A DNA stretch of 64,000 bases from Planctomycetaceae bacterium. Its GTDB lineage: Bacteria > Planctomycetota > Planctomycetia > Pirellulales > Pirellulaceae. Shown here piece by piece: positions 53,782 to 62,451 of this stretch. The position numbers and the translations under genes are program-made. Below the pieces are notes generated by a model. The model was not told where the DNA came from, did not search any database, and worked only from the letters and a program-made list of their open reading frames with translations. The stretch is from contig JACKHN010000010.1 in NCBI GenBank assembly GCA_020638975.1, positions 252,175 through 316,174 on the forward strand, written 5' to 3'. The stretch's first letter is position 1. Every line of letters begins with the position of its first letter.

Positions 53782-53810
53782 TTATCGCCCTTGGTGCGCC
53801 AGGGCGATAA
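53782..53810 (+). promoter_or_regulatory. Perfect hairpin between rpsB and tsf
   Basis: A perfect 10-bp stem (TTATCGCCCT / AGGGCGATAA) with a 9-base loop, 20 bases after the rpsB stop and 109 before the tsf start. No T-run follows, so a full terminator is unlikely; partial attenuation, RNA processing or mRNA protection is more plausible. Confidence 0.55.
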
Positions 53811-53918
53811 CCGCGAGCTTGACTTGATCTTCATTGAACTCTTTCGGCCTCTCGGGTGTCGTACTGCGAGCGGGTTGGATGCAAATAGCTGAACGAATAA
53901 ACAGCAAGGAGAAATATC

Positions 53919-54749
53919 ATGGCTGCGATCACAGCGGCTGCCGTGAAGGCGTTACGAGAGAAAACTAGCCTGCCGTTGATGGACTGCAAGAAGGCGCTAA
54001 CCGAGTGTGACGGCAACGAAGAGGCCGCAATTCAGTGGTTACGTGAACGTGGCCTAAAGGTCATGGGCGGGCGGACCGATCGCGAGACGTCGTTTGGTCG
54101 ATTCGGGCTCTACGCGGGCACCGATAAGTCCGTCGGCGCGATCGTCGAACTGAAGTGCGAAAGTGACCCGGTTGCCAAGAACGACGAGTTCATTCAGCTG
54201 GCAAACGACTTGGCAGAGCAACTAGCTAAGGGACCGGGAGCTTCCACGGTCGAGGAACTTCTGGCGCAACCCTCGCCAAGTAAGAAGGGCCAGACGCTTG
54301 GCGAGCAACGCGATGATCTAATGAACAAGATTCGTGAGGTCTTCAATGTGGGTCGACTGCAACGCATCGAAGGCGCAACGGGCGGCTACAGCCACAACGC
54401 CGGAACGATCGCAGGTGTTTTGACCGCTGTCAAAGGCGGCAATGATGCGGTCGCAAAGGACGTTTGTATGCACATCGCGGCGATGCGGCCTGCCGCGTTA
54501 AACGTCGAAGATCTTGATGCTGCCGAAGTTGAAAAGGAGCGAGGTATCCTGCGTGAGGCTGCTCTTCAAGAAGGCAAGCCGGAGAACATCGTCGACAAGA
54601 TGGTCGAAGGCCGAATCCGCAGCTACTACGCGGAACGAGTACTCCTCGAGCAGCCCTTCGTCAAAGAGCCGAAGCAAACGGTTGGCCAGTACGCCAAAGA
54701 GAACGGGATGGAGATTTCTCAGTTCATTCACTGGGTGCTAGGCGAGTAA
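53919..54749 (+). CDS. tsf: Elongation factor Ts
   Basis: A 276-residue factor that exchanges GDP on EF-Tu. The N-terminal UBA-like module is AITAAAVKALREKTSLPLMDCKKALTECDGNEEAAIQWLRERG. The core has GAIVELKCESDPVAKNDEFIQLANDLA (the Asp-Phe region contacts EF-Tu), then HIAAMRPAALNVEDL and the final KQTVGQYAKENGMEISQFIHWVLGE. The ATG at 53919 has AAGGAGAAATATC upstream. A terminator follows within 20 bases. Confidence 0.97.
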   Translation: MAAITAAAVKALREKTSLPLMDCKKALTECDGNEEAAIQWLRERGLKVMGGRTDRETSFGRFGLYAGTDKSVGAIVELKCESDPVAKNDEFIQLANDLAEQLAKGPGASTVEELLAQPSPSKKGQTLGEQRDDLMNKIREVFNVGRLQRIEGATGGYSHNAGTIAGVLTAVKGGNDAVAKDVCMHIAAMRPAALNVEDLDAAEVEKERGILREAALQEGKPENIVDKMVEGRIRSYYAERVLLEQPFVKEPKQTVGQYAKENGMEISQFIHWVLGE

Positions 54750-54766
54750 GTCATCGCGTCGAAAAC

Positions 54767-54794
54767 GGCCCTGGATTCGTCCGGGGCTTTTTTA
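54767..54794 (+). terminator. Rho-independent terminator after tsf
   Basis: The stem GCCCTGG / CCGGGGC (7 bp with one G-T pair), loop ATTCGT, followed by TTTTTT. It lies between tsf and pyrH, so part of the pyrH-frr transcription needs read-through or its own promoter. Confidence 0.85.
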
Positions 54795-54820
54795 TGTCTG
54801 CGTCGTAAGGTGGAGTTTCG

Positions 54821-55570
54821 ATGAGTGAATCAACCGGTGAGAAGCCACGCTACAAGCGAGTGATCCTCAAGCTCTCAGGCGAGAGTTTTTCGCGTGGCGG
54901 CGAACGCGGCATCAGCATGGAAGAAGTCGTGCATATCGCCCGGCAGGTGCATCAAGCACAGGAGCTAGGCTGTCAGATCGCCGTTGTCATCGGCGGTGGC
55001 AACATCCTCCGCGGTGCTCAGTTCAAAGATGCCAGCGCGTGCATCCACGAAGCGACCGCCCATTACATGGGGATGCTCGCGACAGTCATCAACGGGCTTG
55101 CGTTGCAAGACGCACTAGAGTCGATCGGATGCCAGACTCGACTAATGTCTGCGATTCAAATGGACGGAGTCGCCGAGCCGTATCTTCGTCGGCGCGCTCA
55201 TCGCCACTTGGAAAAGGGCCGCATCATCATTCTCGCGGCCGGAACGGGCGGGCCCTTTGTTACGACAGATACCGCCGCCGCTTTACGTGCCTTGGAACTC
55301 GAAGCTGAAATTGTTATGAAGGCGACTCGCGTGGACGGCGTCTACAGCGAAGACCCTGAAAAGAATCCCCACGCAGTTCTCTACCGCGAACTGGACTTCA
55401 GCACTGTGCTGGAGAAGAATTTGCGAGTTATGGACTCGACCGCCATTACGCACTGTATGGAGCATGCCGTTCCGATTTTGGTCTTCAACTATCGCAAAGA
55501 CGGCAATATTCAACGAGCCGTGCGCGGAGAGAAGGTTGGCACACTGATCGCTCCCGCGACAAAGAAATGA
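54821..55570 (+). CDS. pyrH: UMP kinase
   Basis: A 249-residue hexameric kinase turning UMP to UDP, regulated by GTP and UTP. Blocks: YKRVILKLSGESFSRGGERGIS (phosphate-binding), AVVIGGGNILRGAQFKDA, YMGMLATVINGLALQDALE, GRIIILAAGTGGPFVTTDTAAALRALE, and KATRVDGVYSEDPEKNPHA. The ATG at 54821 has AAGGTGGAG 7 bases upstream. The gene is 10 bases before frr. Confidence 0.97.
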   Translation: MSESTGEKPRYKRVILKLSGESFSRGGERGISMEEVVHIARQVHQAQELGCQIAVVIGGGNILRGAQFKDASACIHEATAHYMGMLATVINGLALQDALESIGCQTRLMSAIQMDGVAEPYLRRRAHRHLEKGRIIILAAGTGGPFVTTDTAAALRALELEAEIVMKATRVDGVYSEDPEKNPHAVLYRELDFSTVLEKNLRVMDSTAITHCMEHAVPILVFNYRKDGNIQRAVRGEKVGTLIAPATKK

Positions 55571-55580
55571 GAGGTTAGCT

Positions 55581-56141
55581 ATGTCCGCCGAAGAAATCCT
55601 GTTTGACGCCGAAGATCGCATGGACAAGGCGATCACTCATCTGAAATCTTCCCTCGCGGGAATTCGCACCGGCCGAGCCAATCCGGGTCTGGTCGACACA
55701 CTGCGGGTCGAGGTTTATGGCTCGCCAACGCCGATCAAGCAATTGGCGTCCGTCGGCGCGCCCGAACCAACCCAGATCGTCATCCGCCCTTACGATCCGA
55801 GCACGATCAAGGATATTGAAAAGGCGATTATCGCCAGCGATCTAGGCTTTAATCCGCAAAGCGATGGTCGCCTCATTCGCATCAACATCCCGCCACTGTC
55901 GGGCGAAGTCCGCAAAAAGATGGTCAACCGAATTAAGGAGTTGAGTGAAGAGGCCAAGGTCTCGCTCCGCAACGTGCGCCGCGATGCCAACAAGGCGGCG
56001 GATCAAGCCGAAAAGGACAAAACCATCAGCGAAGACATTCGCGACGATACGAAGAACGAAGTTCAAGAGCTGATCAAAAAGTACGAGGACCAAGTCAACG
56101 AGTTGGCGAAGAAGCGTGAAGCAGACGTGATGGAAGATTAA
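55581..56141 (+). CDS. frr: Ribosome recycling factor
   Basis: A 186-residue factor that splits post-termination ribosomes with EF-G. Blocks: DRMDKAITHLKSSLAGIRTGRANPGLVD, YGSPTPIKQLASVGAPEPTQIVIRPYDPSTIKDIEKAI, and RIKELSEEAKVSLRNVRRDANK in the long helical arm. The length is standard (185). GAGAGGTTAGCT precedes the ATG. It ends the translation-gene block and converges on moaB, with 32 bases between the stops. Confidence 0.97.
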   Translation: MSAEEILFDAEDRMDKAITHLKSSLAGIRTGRANPGLVDTLRVEVYGSPTPIKQLASVGAPEPTQIVIRPYDPSTIKDIEKAIIASDLGFNPQSDGRLIRINIPPLSGEVRKKMVNRIKELSEEAKVSLRNVRRDANKAADQAEKDKTISEDIRDDTKNEVQELIKKYEDQVNELAKKREADVMED

Positions 56142-56173
56142 GCTACGGTTTCAGATTTAAGAAGAGATCGTTG

Positions 56174-56683
56174 TTACCTTCGCGCCTCGCGAACCAAGTG
56201 TCTCAACTCGGGCAACACAACTTGCTCCATCGCAAGTCGTACGGCAGCCCTCGAGCCCGGCATCGTGAGCAATACGGTTCGTTCCATCAGTCCGCCGGTC
56301 GCTCGGCTGAGCATCGTGGCGGCACCGATCTCTTGATAGCTCAACATGCGAAACAACTCGCCGTATCCTGGCAACGGCTTCGTCAGCAACGCGGTGACGG
56401 TTTCGTAGGTCTGATCGCGCGATGAAATGCCAGTGCCACCCGTCATCAGGATCACGTCAACTTGATCGGTGTCACGAAGCAATTCGAGCAGTGGTCTCAT
56501 CCGCTCAGGTTCGTCGGGAAGGATCTCACGTTTTGTGACGACGTGACCGGCCTCGCCAAGTAATCGAATAATCTCCGCGCCGCCTGTGTCCGTCTCTTCC
56601 GTGCGAGTGTCGCTGACCGTGATCACCGCACAGCGGATCTGATCCGGTGCGTCGGCTTTGTGCTCGTCGGGAGTTGTCGTCAT
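56174..56683 (-). CDS. moaB: MoaB-type molybdopterin biosynthesis protein
   Basis: A 169-residue MoaB/Mog family protein that adenylates molybdopterin during molybdenum cofactor synthesis (or a close relative). Blocks: CAVITVSDTRTEETDTGG, VDVILMTGGTGISSRDQT, and SRATGGLMERTVLLTMPGSRAAVRLAMEQVVLPELRH. The GGTGxSxRD motif is the MPT-binding signature. No other Moco gene is nearby. It lies 21 bases downstream of the mutarotase stop on the same strand. Confidence 0.93.
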   Translation of the reverse strand: MTTTPDEHKADAPDQIRCAVITVSDTRTEETDTGGAEIIRLLGEAGHVVTKREILPDEPERMRPLLELLRDTDQVDVILMTGGTGISSRDQTYETVTALLTKPLPGYGELFRMLSYQEIGAATMLSRATGGLMERTVLLTMPGSRAAVRLAMEQVVLPELRHLVREARR

Positions 56684-56704
56684 TGATTTCGAACGATTGG
56701 GCGT

Positions 56705-57976
56705 CTATTCAACAAAGAACTTATGAACGGTCGTCTGCTTGTATGTCTCGCCAGGTTTTAGAATCGTCGACGGGAACTCCGGATGGTTCGGCGAGTCGGG
56801 ATAATGTTGCGTCTCCAGGCAGAACGCTCCGTACTGGTTATATCCGCCGCCGCTCTCGCTTCCGTCGAGGAAGTTGCCGCTGTAGAGCTGAATGCCGGGC
56901 TGCGTCGTGTAGATTTCCATCACGCGACCACTGGTCGGCTCTTTTACGCGAGCGGCCAAGGCCAACTTGCCGTCTTGGCTGCGAAGCACGTAGCAATGAT
57001 CATAGCCGACCGGATCAGCGTCGATCTGCTTCATTCGTTCGCCGATCTTGTGCGGCGAACTGAAATCGAGCGGAGTACCCTTCACGTCGGCCAGTTCGCC
57101 CGTGGGGATCAAACCAGCGTCAACCGGCAGATACTTGTCCGACTCGAGTTGCAGTTCGTGGTTTTCGATTGTTCCCGAGCCAGCGCCGGCTAAATTCCAA
57201 TAATTGTGATTCGTCAGGTTACAGGGGGTTGCTTTGTCCGTCGTAGCGCTGAACTCCATGTGCAACTCGTTCGCATTCGTCAGCGTGTAGATGGTCGTCA
57301 CGTCGAGATTGCCAGGGTAACCTTCTTCACCGTCGACACTGCGGCGCGTGAACTTGATGCCGACTCCGTTGTCGGTGTTGACCTCTTCTGCTTTCCACGC
57401 CTGTTTGTCGAAACCGGCATCACCGCCGTGCAAATGGTTCTCACCGTTGTTCGTTGCCAGCGTATACTCTTGTCCGTCGAGCGTGAATTTGCCTTTGGCG
57501 ATACGGTTACAGTAACGTCCGACGGTGGCACCGAAATAGGGATGACGCTGTAGGTAGCCGTCGAGCTTGTCAAAGCCGAGCGTGATGTTCGCGAGTTTGC
57601 CATCGCGGTCAGGCGTCTCGACGGAGACAACGATTGCACCGTAGTTAGTCAGTTTTACAACCAATCCATTCGCATTCGTGCAAGTGTACAAGTCGATCTG
57701 TTGTCCATCTTCCGTCTTGCCAAACGAGGTCTTCGTGATGCTCATCTGAGGCTTCTTCTCCGTGGTTGGTGCCGGTTCGTCGGCAGTGGGTTCCGTTGCT
57801 GCTGCCTCACTCTCGATCGGCATCACAACATTCATCTCCGGATCGCCTTCGGTGGACGTCGTGTTAGAAGTCGCGCTGCTCTGAGTGGTCGTCGTCGTTG
57901 TTGTTTTGACTCGGCACCCCGGTATCGCAAGTACACTCAGCAACATGCAACCGGCCACAAAACTATTGCGTGTCAT
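56705..57976 (-). CDS. galM: Lipoprotein-type aldose 1-epimerase (galactose mutarotase)
   Basis: A 423-residue protein. A lipoprotein signal (SFVAGCMLLSVLAIPGC, lipid Cys at 21) is followed by a ~55-residue Thr/Ser/Glu-rich linker (VKTTTTTTTQSSATSN ...). The mutarotase domain covers about residues 78-423: NGLVVKLTNYGAIVVSVETPDR, ATVGRYCNRIAKGKFTLDGQEY, NHLHGGDAGFDKQAW (catalytic His), LTNHNYWNLAG and QPGIQLYSGNF, with Glu in FCLETQHYPDSPNHPEF. It interconverts alpha and beta sugar anomers. Most GalM enzymes are cytoplasmic; a membrane-anchored, exported form suggests work on sugars in the periplasm. Confidence 0.92.
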   Translation of the reverse strand: MTRNSFVAGCMLLSVLAIPGCRVKTTTTTTTQSSATSNTTSTEGDPEMNVVMPIESEAAATEPTADEPAPTTEKKPQMSITKTSFGKTEDGQQIDLYTCTNANGLVVKLTNYGAIVVSVETPDRDGKLANITLGFDKLDGYLQRHPYFGATVGRYCNRIAKGKFTLDGQEYTLATNNGENHLHGGDAGFDKQAWKAEEVNTDNGVGIKFTRRSVDGEEGYPGNLDVTTIYTLTNANELHMEFSATTDKATPCNLTNHNYWNLAGAGSGTIENHELQLESDKYLPVDAGLIPTGELADVKGTPLDFSSPHKIGERMKQIDADPVGYDHCYVLRSQDGKLALAARVKEPTSGRVMEIYTTQPGIQLYSGNFLDGSESGGGYNQYGAFCLETQHYPDSPNHPEFPSTILKPGETYKQTTVHKFFVE

Positions 57977-58232
57977 TCGTGTTCCTCTCGCCGATGAGTT
58001 TCCGCGAACGCAATGCGTTCGGTAACGTTATCAGGCAATTCTGACTGTTTCTTCGCACCATCACAGGCGCGTTGGCGTATTATGTGCGGGTCGGACTACA
58101 GCGTACAGACCCCCAATCGTTTGCCTATCGCATCCTATGCCGCTGTCGCGTAAACGCGTTTTGCCCACCCTGAACAAATTTACAAAGAACGCGAGCGAGA
58201 TTCTATAGCGAGCAGTAACTCGCTCTAAAGCC

Positions 58233-58660
58233 ATGACGGAATCGAGAGCCCTTCGGGTCGCTGGCGACTCGGCAATCGGTACGGGGATAGACTGGCAAGC
58301 GACCCTCACCCAGTACGACCGCTGATTGAGGACGATTGTTTACTCACGACCGCGCGATCGCGAGGCCGTCGACGAGGTCATGCAAGAACTGGCTTTGGCA
58401 GTCGTGCGTCAGACCTCGTCGTTACTGGATACGTCGAAGATCGCACCGTGGTTGTGCCGATTGGCGGTCCGGCAGTCGTTGTTCCGCCTCAAGTTCGATC
58501 GCCAGCGAAAGCAGTTCGATCGCTATGCCGAGTGAATCGAACCAACCGTTGGACGCGGACAAGACAAGGTGCTGATCCACTCGATTGGTTGCTGACCAGC
58601 AAACGGCGTCAGAACGAAGGTGATCCCTTCAAGGTATTGCAAGAAGAAATGATAACCCTT
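58233..58660 (+). pseudogene. Decayed ECF sigma factor gene
   Basis: The ATG at 58233 begins a frame that reads ATLTQYDR, then TGA at 58323-58325, then in the same frame LRTIVYSRPRDREAVDEVMQELALAVV and KIAPWLCRLAVRQSLFRLKF, ending at 58535. That is sigma region 2, and the TGA falls where related proteins have Trp (TGG). After a frameshift near 58535 the reading RQGADPLDWLLTSKRRQ continues the sigma linker. Region 4 is missing: the frame runs into an unrelated coiled-coil stretch and then the family B half repeat. At least one nonsense change, one frameshift and one 3' loss are visible. No intact gene is seen in 57977-59120. Confidence 0.8.
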
Positions 58661-58721
58661 CGCTGTGAAGTCGAACAACTTCGCGAGCGCGACCAGCCAA
58701 CGACTCTGCCCGAGGCCGACA

Positions 58722-58777
58722 GGGTTTTCGTTGTGTTCAATCCGCACAATTTGTACGACGGCTCTCCGAAGCCGTCG
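58722..58777. repeat. Foldback element, family B, half copy
   Basis: About 56 bases match the first arm of the family B elements: GGGTTTTCG end, AT-rich segment with TTCAATCCGCACAATTT, and GTACGACGGCTCTCCGAAG. The second arm is missing. The truncation point coincides with the ruined 3' end of the sigma pseudogene. Confidence 0.75.
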
Positions 58778-59120
58778 ACCTCGGGACGCAATACACGGCT
58801 CTGCTAGCAGGTGCTATGCCATCGTTGCCAGCTCGAACCGCTCGTCTGGATGAGCCACTTCCTGTCAAACTGCGAGAGCTAGAGAAGGAAAATGGCGCAA
58901 TCGTCGTAAACTTATGCAATCCGCATATTCAACCGAACAAGCCACTAGTTCGTAATCGTTATTTTCGGTGCAATCGCTAGCAATGAAGCATTGTGTCGAA
59001 AGTGAATGCGAGCCATTGCAGCGGCCTTTCTTTGGCGGGTTAGGCCTACGACTGCGAGCCAGTTATGCGCTCGCACCGAACGATTACTAACCTCGCATCC
59101 AAAGATCGGAGGGGCTGAGA

Positions 59121-60332
59121 ATGAAACGACCATTTCCCTTTGCGTTGGCTCTTCTGCTGACCGCGATGACTGCTCTCCCAGCAACCGCGGAAGAATCCTT
59201 TCGCTACAGCATCTCTGACGATGTTTCCATCGACCCCGTCAGTGTACTCGGCGATGCACCGGCACCCGGCCAGAAGGACGATGCTTGTGGCTGTAACACC
59301 AAAGGTGAGAAAGGCAGCGGATGCAGTTGTCATTTATGGGGCCCGGACGAACCATTGGTGCTCTACTCAGGTGACAACAACTTCGGCATTTCTGTCGGTG
59401 GTTGGACACAGCTTGGTTACACGAACAAGGACAGCTACGCCGATGGCTTTAATCAGAACAGTGACAATTTGAACTTGCACCAACAGTGGCTTTGGGCCGA
59501 GCGTGTCGCCGATGGCAGTTGTGGTTGGGATTTGGGTTTCCGTGCCGACATCCTGTACGGCATCGACGCCAACAACACCCAAGCCTTCGGAAATGATCCA
59601 GGCGAATGGGACTATTTGAACGGATTTGATCACGGAAGCTACGGTTGGGCAATTCCTCAGTTGTATGCGGAGTTGGCGAATGGCGATTTCTCCGTGAAGC
59701 TTGGGCATTTCTATACGTTGATTGGCTACGAAGTTGTTACGGCTCCTGACAACTTCTTCTTCAGCCACGCGTTTACGATGAACAATAGCGAACCGTTTAC
59801 ACACACCGGTGCCATCGCCACGTATAACTATTCCGCTGATTTGACGCTGTACGGCGGTTGGACTGCAGGTTGGGATACTGGCTTCGACCAATTCAATGGC
59901 GGAAGCAACTGGCTGGGTGGTGTTGGGTATTCGGTGTCTGACGACGTGTCGTTCACCTACATGAGCACCTACGGCGACTTCGGCTTCATCGGCAACGGAC
60001 GAAACGATTCCTACTCGCACAGCGTCGTCGTGGACTTTGCACTCACCGAGAATCTAAATTACGTCTTCCAGTCCGATATGATTCGAGCGGGAACTTATGA
60101 CACGATTGGCATCAATCAGTATCTCTTCTATACACTCAACGACTGCACTGCATTCGGAACACGTATCGAGTGGTGGAAGGCCGAAGGCTTATCTGTCAAC
60201 GCCGCCACCTTTGGTTTGAACTATCGACCGCATGCAAACTTGGTGTTGCGACCCGAGATGAAGCATGAATGGGTTCCGGGGGCGAACGCCGATCAAACCA
60301 TTTTCGGAATGGACGCGATCGTCACTTTCTAA
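59121..60332 (+). CDS. Outer membrane beta-barrel porin, BBP2-like
   Basis: A 403-residue protein. A signal peptide (RPFPFALALLLTAMTALPATA) precedes a short Cys-rich linker (DDACGCNTKGEKGSGCSC). The rest is rich in alternating aromatic/polar strands: GISVGGWTQLGYTNKDSY, WDLGFRADILYGIDANNTQAF, FSVKLGHFYTLIGYEVVTAP, TLYGGWTAGWDTGFDQF and a final barrel strand ending in Phe (TIFGMDAIVTF). That is the planctomycete BBP2 (OmpL-like porin) pattern. The Cys cluster near residues 54-72 is unusual for a porin. GGAGGGG lies 7 bases before the ATG. Confidence 0.88.
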   Translation: MKRPFPFALALLLTAMTALPATAEESFRYSISDDVSIDPVSVLGDAPAPGQKDDACGCNTKGEKGSGCSCHLWGPDEPLVLYSGDNNFGISVGGWTQLGYTNKDSYADGFNQNSDNLNLHQQWLWAERVADGSCGWDLGFRADILYGIDANNTQAFGNDPGEWDYLNGFDHGSYGWAIPQLYAELANGDFSVKLGHFYTLIGYEVVTAPDNFFFSHAFTMNNSEPFTHTGAIATYNYSADLTLYGGWTAGWDTGFDQFNGGSNWLGGVGYSVSDDVSFTYMSTYGDFGFIGNGRNDSYSHSVVVDFALTENLNYVFQSDMIRAGTYDTIGINQYLFYTLNDCTAFGTRIEWWKAEGLSVNAATFGLNYRPHANLVLRPEMKHEWVPGANADQTIFGMDAIVTF

Positions 60333-60539
60333 TTCTAGGCAACGTTACTTCTCGTCAGCGTAATGCAGCGTGGTGCGGTGATACTCCCGCGGCATCCACC
60401 TATTTGCGAGGCTGCTGCCGCTTTTGTACTCGGTCGTTGCGAAGACCAAGCCTCGTGACTTGGCCCCAGACGTGCTATGCTCTTACCGACTTAGGAAAGC
60501 CTGTCGACACAAGTCGTTCGAGATCGCGCGAGGCAACTT

Positions 60540-62450
60540 TTGGCACACTTCGTTGAGCATCTGCGTGAGCACGCATTTTTCTATTATTTGGCCGGAGTTC
60601 CTCTCCTCGGAATCGCGGCTCAGTGGTTGGCGTGGCGGCTGCGATTGCCATCGATTCTGTTGCTGCTAGGCATTGGTGTTGCCGTTGGGAGCTTCGTTAG
60701 CCCAGACGAACTACTCGCCCATCTAGCGGATGTCGACGCCAACACCTCCGAAATCGGATCTCGCGTTTTGTTTCCGATCGTCTCGCTTTCCGTTGCAGTA
60801 ATACTTTTTGAAGGTGGCCTCACGCTGCGTTTTCACGAACTGAAGGAAGCCGGTTCTGGCGTACTTCGGCTCGTCACAATCGGAGCGGTGGCCAGTTGGA
60901 CGCTGACAAGCCTTGCTGCTGTTGTACTACTCGGCCTAGACGTTCGCATTGCAGCCTTGGTTGGAGCGATCCTTGTCGTAACCGGCCCCACGGTCGTTGC
61001 GCCCATGCTGCGCCAGATCCAGCCGTCCCGCCGGATTGCTTCGGCTGTCAAGTGGGAGGGGATCGTTATCGATCCCATCGGAGCCATTCTCGCCGTACTC
61101 GTGTTTGAATTTGTGTTTGCACACGCCGGACATGCCACGTTCGGCGCGATCGCTGTGATGCTCCTAAAGACGACTGCCATCGGCTTGGTGATCGGTGTCG
61201 TCACTGCCGGCATATTGGTCCAAGCTGTGAAGCGGTATTGGATTCCGGATTTTCTACATGGTGTGGTGTTCTTGACGGTGGCGATGGGCGTCTTCGCGCT
61301 TTCGAACTTGCTTCAGGAGGAATCTGGTCTCGTCACTGTGACCATTCTCGGAATTGCCTTGGCCAACCAGAAGAGTGTTTCGATTCATCACGTACTTGAG
61401 TTCAAAGAGCATCTTCGCGTCTTGCTCATCTCGTGCTTGTTTATCGTGCTTGGGTCTCGCGTTGATCCAATGAATGTTTGGAGCCTCGGTTTCGGGGGCG
61501 CGGCATTTCTGGCCTCGATGATCTTGATTGTGCGACCAGTTTCCGTCTTTCTGGCAACCATTGGTTCGACACTCACCGTCCAAGAACGCGTCTTTCTAAG
61601 CTTCTTAGCCCCACGCGGGATTGTCGCCGCTGCCGTATCGTCGGTATTCGCGTTAAAGCTGGCCTCGTGGAGTGGAGCAGGTTTCTCGAATGCAGAGTTC
61701 GCGAAACAAGCAGACGCGATCGTGCCAATCACCTTTCTAGTCATCGTTGGAACTGTGTTCGTCTACGGGATTTTCGCAGCACCGCTCGCCCGTTGGTTGA
61801 AGCTGGCTGACCCCAATCCACAGGGCATCTTATTCGCAAGCGCAGAACCTTGCATCCGAGAGATCGCCAAGCAAGTGCAGTCCGAGGGATTCACCGTCCT
61901 GTTGGTCGATACGAACTATGGCTACATCGCAGCCGCAAAGATGGCGGGCTTGCCCGCTGAGTGTGCGAGTATTCTGTCGGATCACGTCCGCGAAGAGCTG
62001 GATCTGAGCGGAATCGGCCGACTCCTCGCGGTGACCGCCAACGACGAAGTTAACTCACTCGCCGTACGTGAGTTCGCGTTTCTGTTCGGTCGCGTCAACG
62101 TCTATCAATTGACACCGTGGGACGAAGGCTCCGGAAAACGCACCTCGATTTCGGAACATTTACGCGGCAGGCTGTTGTTTGACGAAACGCTTAATCACGA
62201 TGCGTTGGTCTCGCGTTTTGTGCGTGGTTTCCAGGTGAAAACCACGAAGTTGACCGACGAGTTTACCTACAAGGATTTTCGAGCGCGTTATGGCGATACG
62301 GCGATCGTGCTGTTCGTGATCGACGAGGCGAAGAAGCTGGAGATTTGTTCGCTGGAAGCCCCGGTTGACCCGAAGGCAGGCCAGTCGATGATCGCTCTCG
62401 TAGAACCAATCGCAGAATCAGCGGTCGGAACAACCGAGGAGCAGGCATAA
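60540..62450 (+). CDS. CPA1-type cation:proton antiporter with TrkA-N-like domain
   Basis: A 636-residue protein. Residues about 1-400 hold 12-13 hydrophobic helices of the Na+/H+ exchanger fold (RLPSILLLLGIGVAVGSFV, VSLSVAVILFEGGLTLRFHELKE, LVGAILVVTGPTVVAPMLRQI, VIDPIGAILAVLVFEFV with the ion-binding Asp). Residues about 425-540 are a Rossmann-like TrkA-N domain (EGFTVLLVDTNYGYIAAAKMAGL) that may bind nucleotides and regulate transport. A C-terminal extension ends it. The start is TTG 60540, with GAGG 7 bases upstream. It is one base from the next gene. Confidence 0.88.
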   Translation: MAHFVEHLREHAFFYYLAGVPLLGIAAQWLAWRLRLPSILLLLGIGVAVGSFVSPDELLAHLADVDANTSEIGSRVLFPIVSLSVAVILFEGGLTLRFHELKEAGSGVLRLVTIGAVASWTLTSLAAVVLLGLDVRIAALVGAILVVTGPTVVAPMLRQIQPSRRIASAVKWEGIVIDPIGAILAVLVFEFVFAHAGHATFGAIAVMLLKTTAIGLVIGVVTAGILVQAVKRYWIPDFLHGVVFLTVAMGVFALSNLLQEESGLVTVTILGIALANQKSVSIHHVLEFKEHLRVLLISCLFIVLGSRVDPMNVWSLGFGGAAFLASMILIVRPVSVFLATIGSTLTVQERVFLSFLAPRGIVAAAVSSVFALKLASWSGAGFSNAEFAKQADAIVPITFLVIVGTVFVYGIFAAPLARWLKLADPNPQGILFASAEPCIREIAKQVQSEGFTVLLVDTNYGYIAAAKMAGLPAECASILSDHVREELDLSGIGRLLAVTANDEVNSLAVREFAFLFGRVNVYQLTPWDEGSGKRTSISEHLRGRLLFDETLNHDALVSRFVRGFQVKTTKLTDEFTYKDFRARYGDTAIVLFVIDEAKKLEICSLEAPVDPKAGQSMIALVEPIAESAVGTTEEQA

Positions 62451-62451
62451 C

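Noticed and set aside
58323..58325. TGA read as tryptophan (code change) in the sigma remnant
   Set aside because: TGA acts as a normal stop in neighbouring genes, including several ATGA overlaps, and a frameshift also breaks this gene.
58816..58980. Small open frame downstream of the sigma pseudogene
   Set aside because: About 54 residues with no recognisable family or start signal; may be part of the decayed locus.
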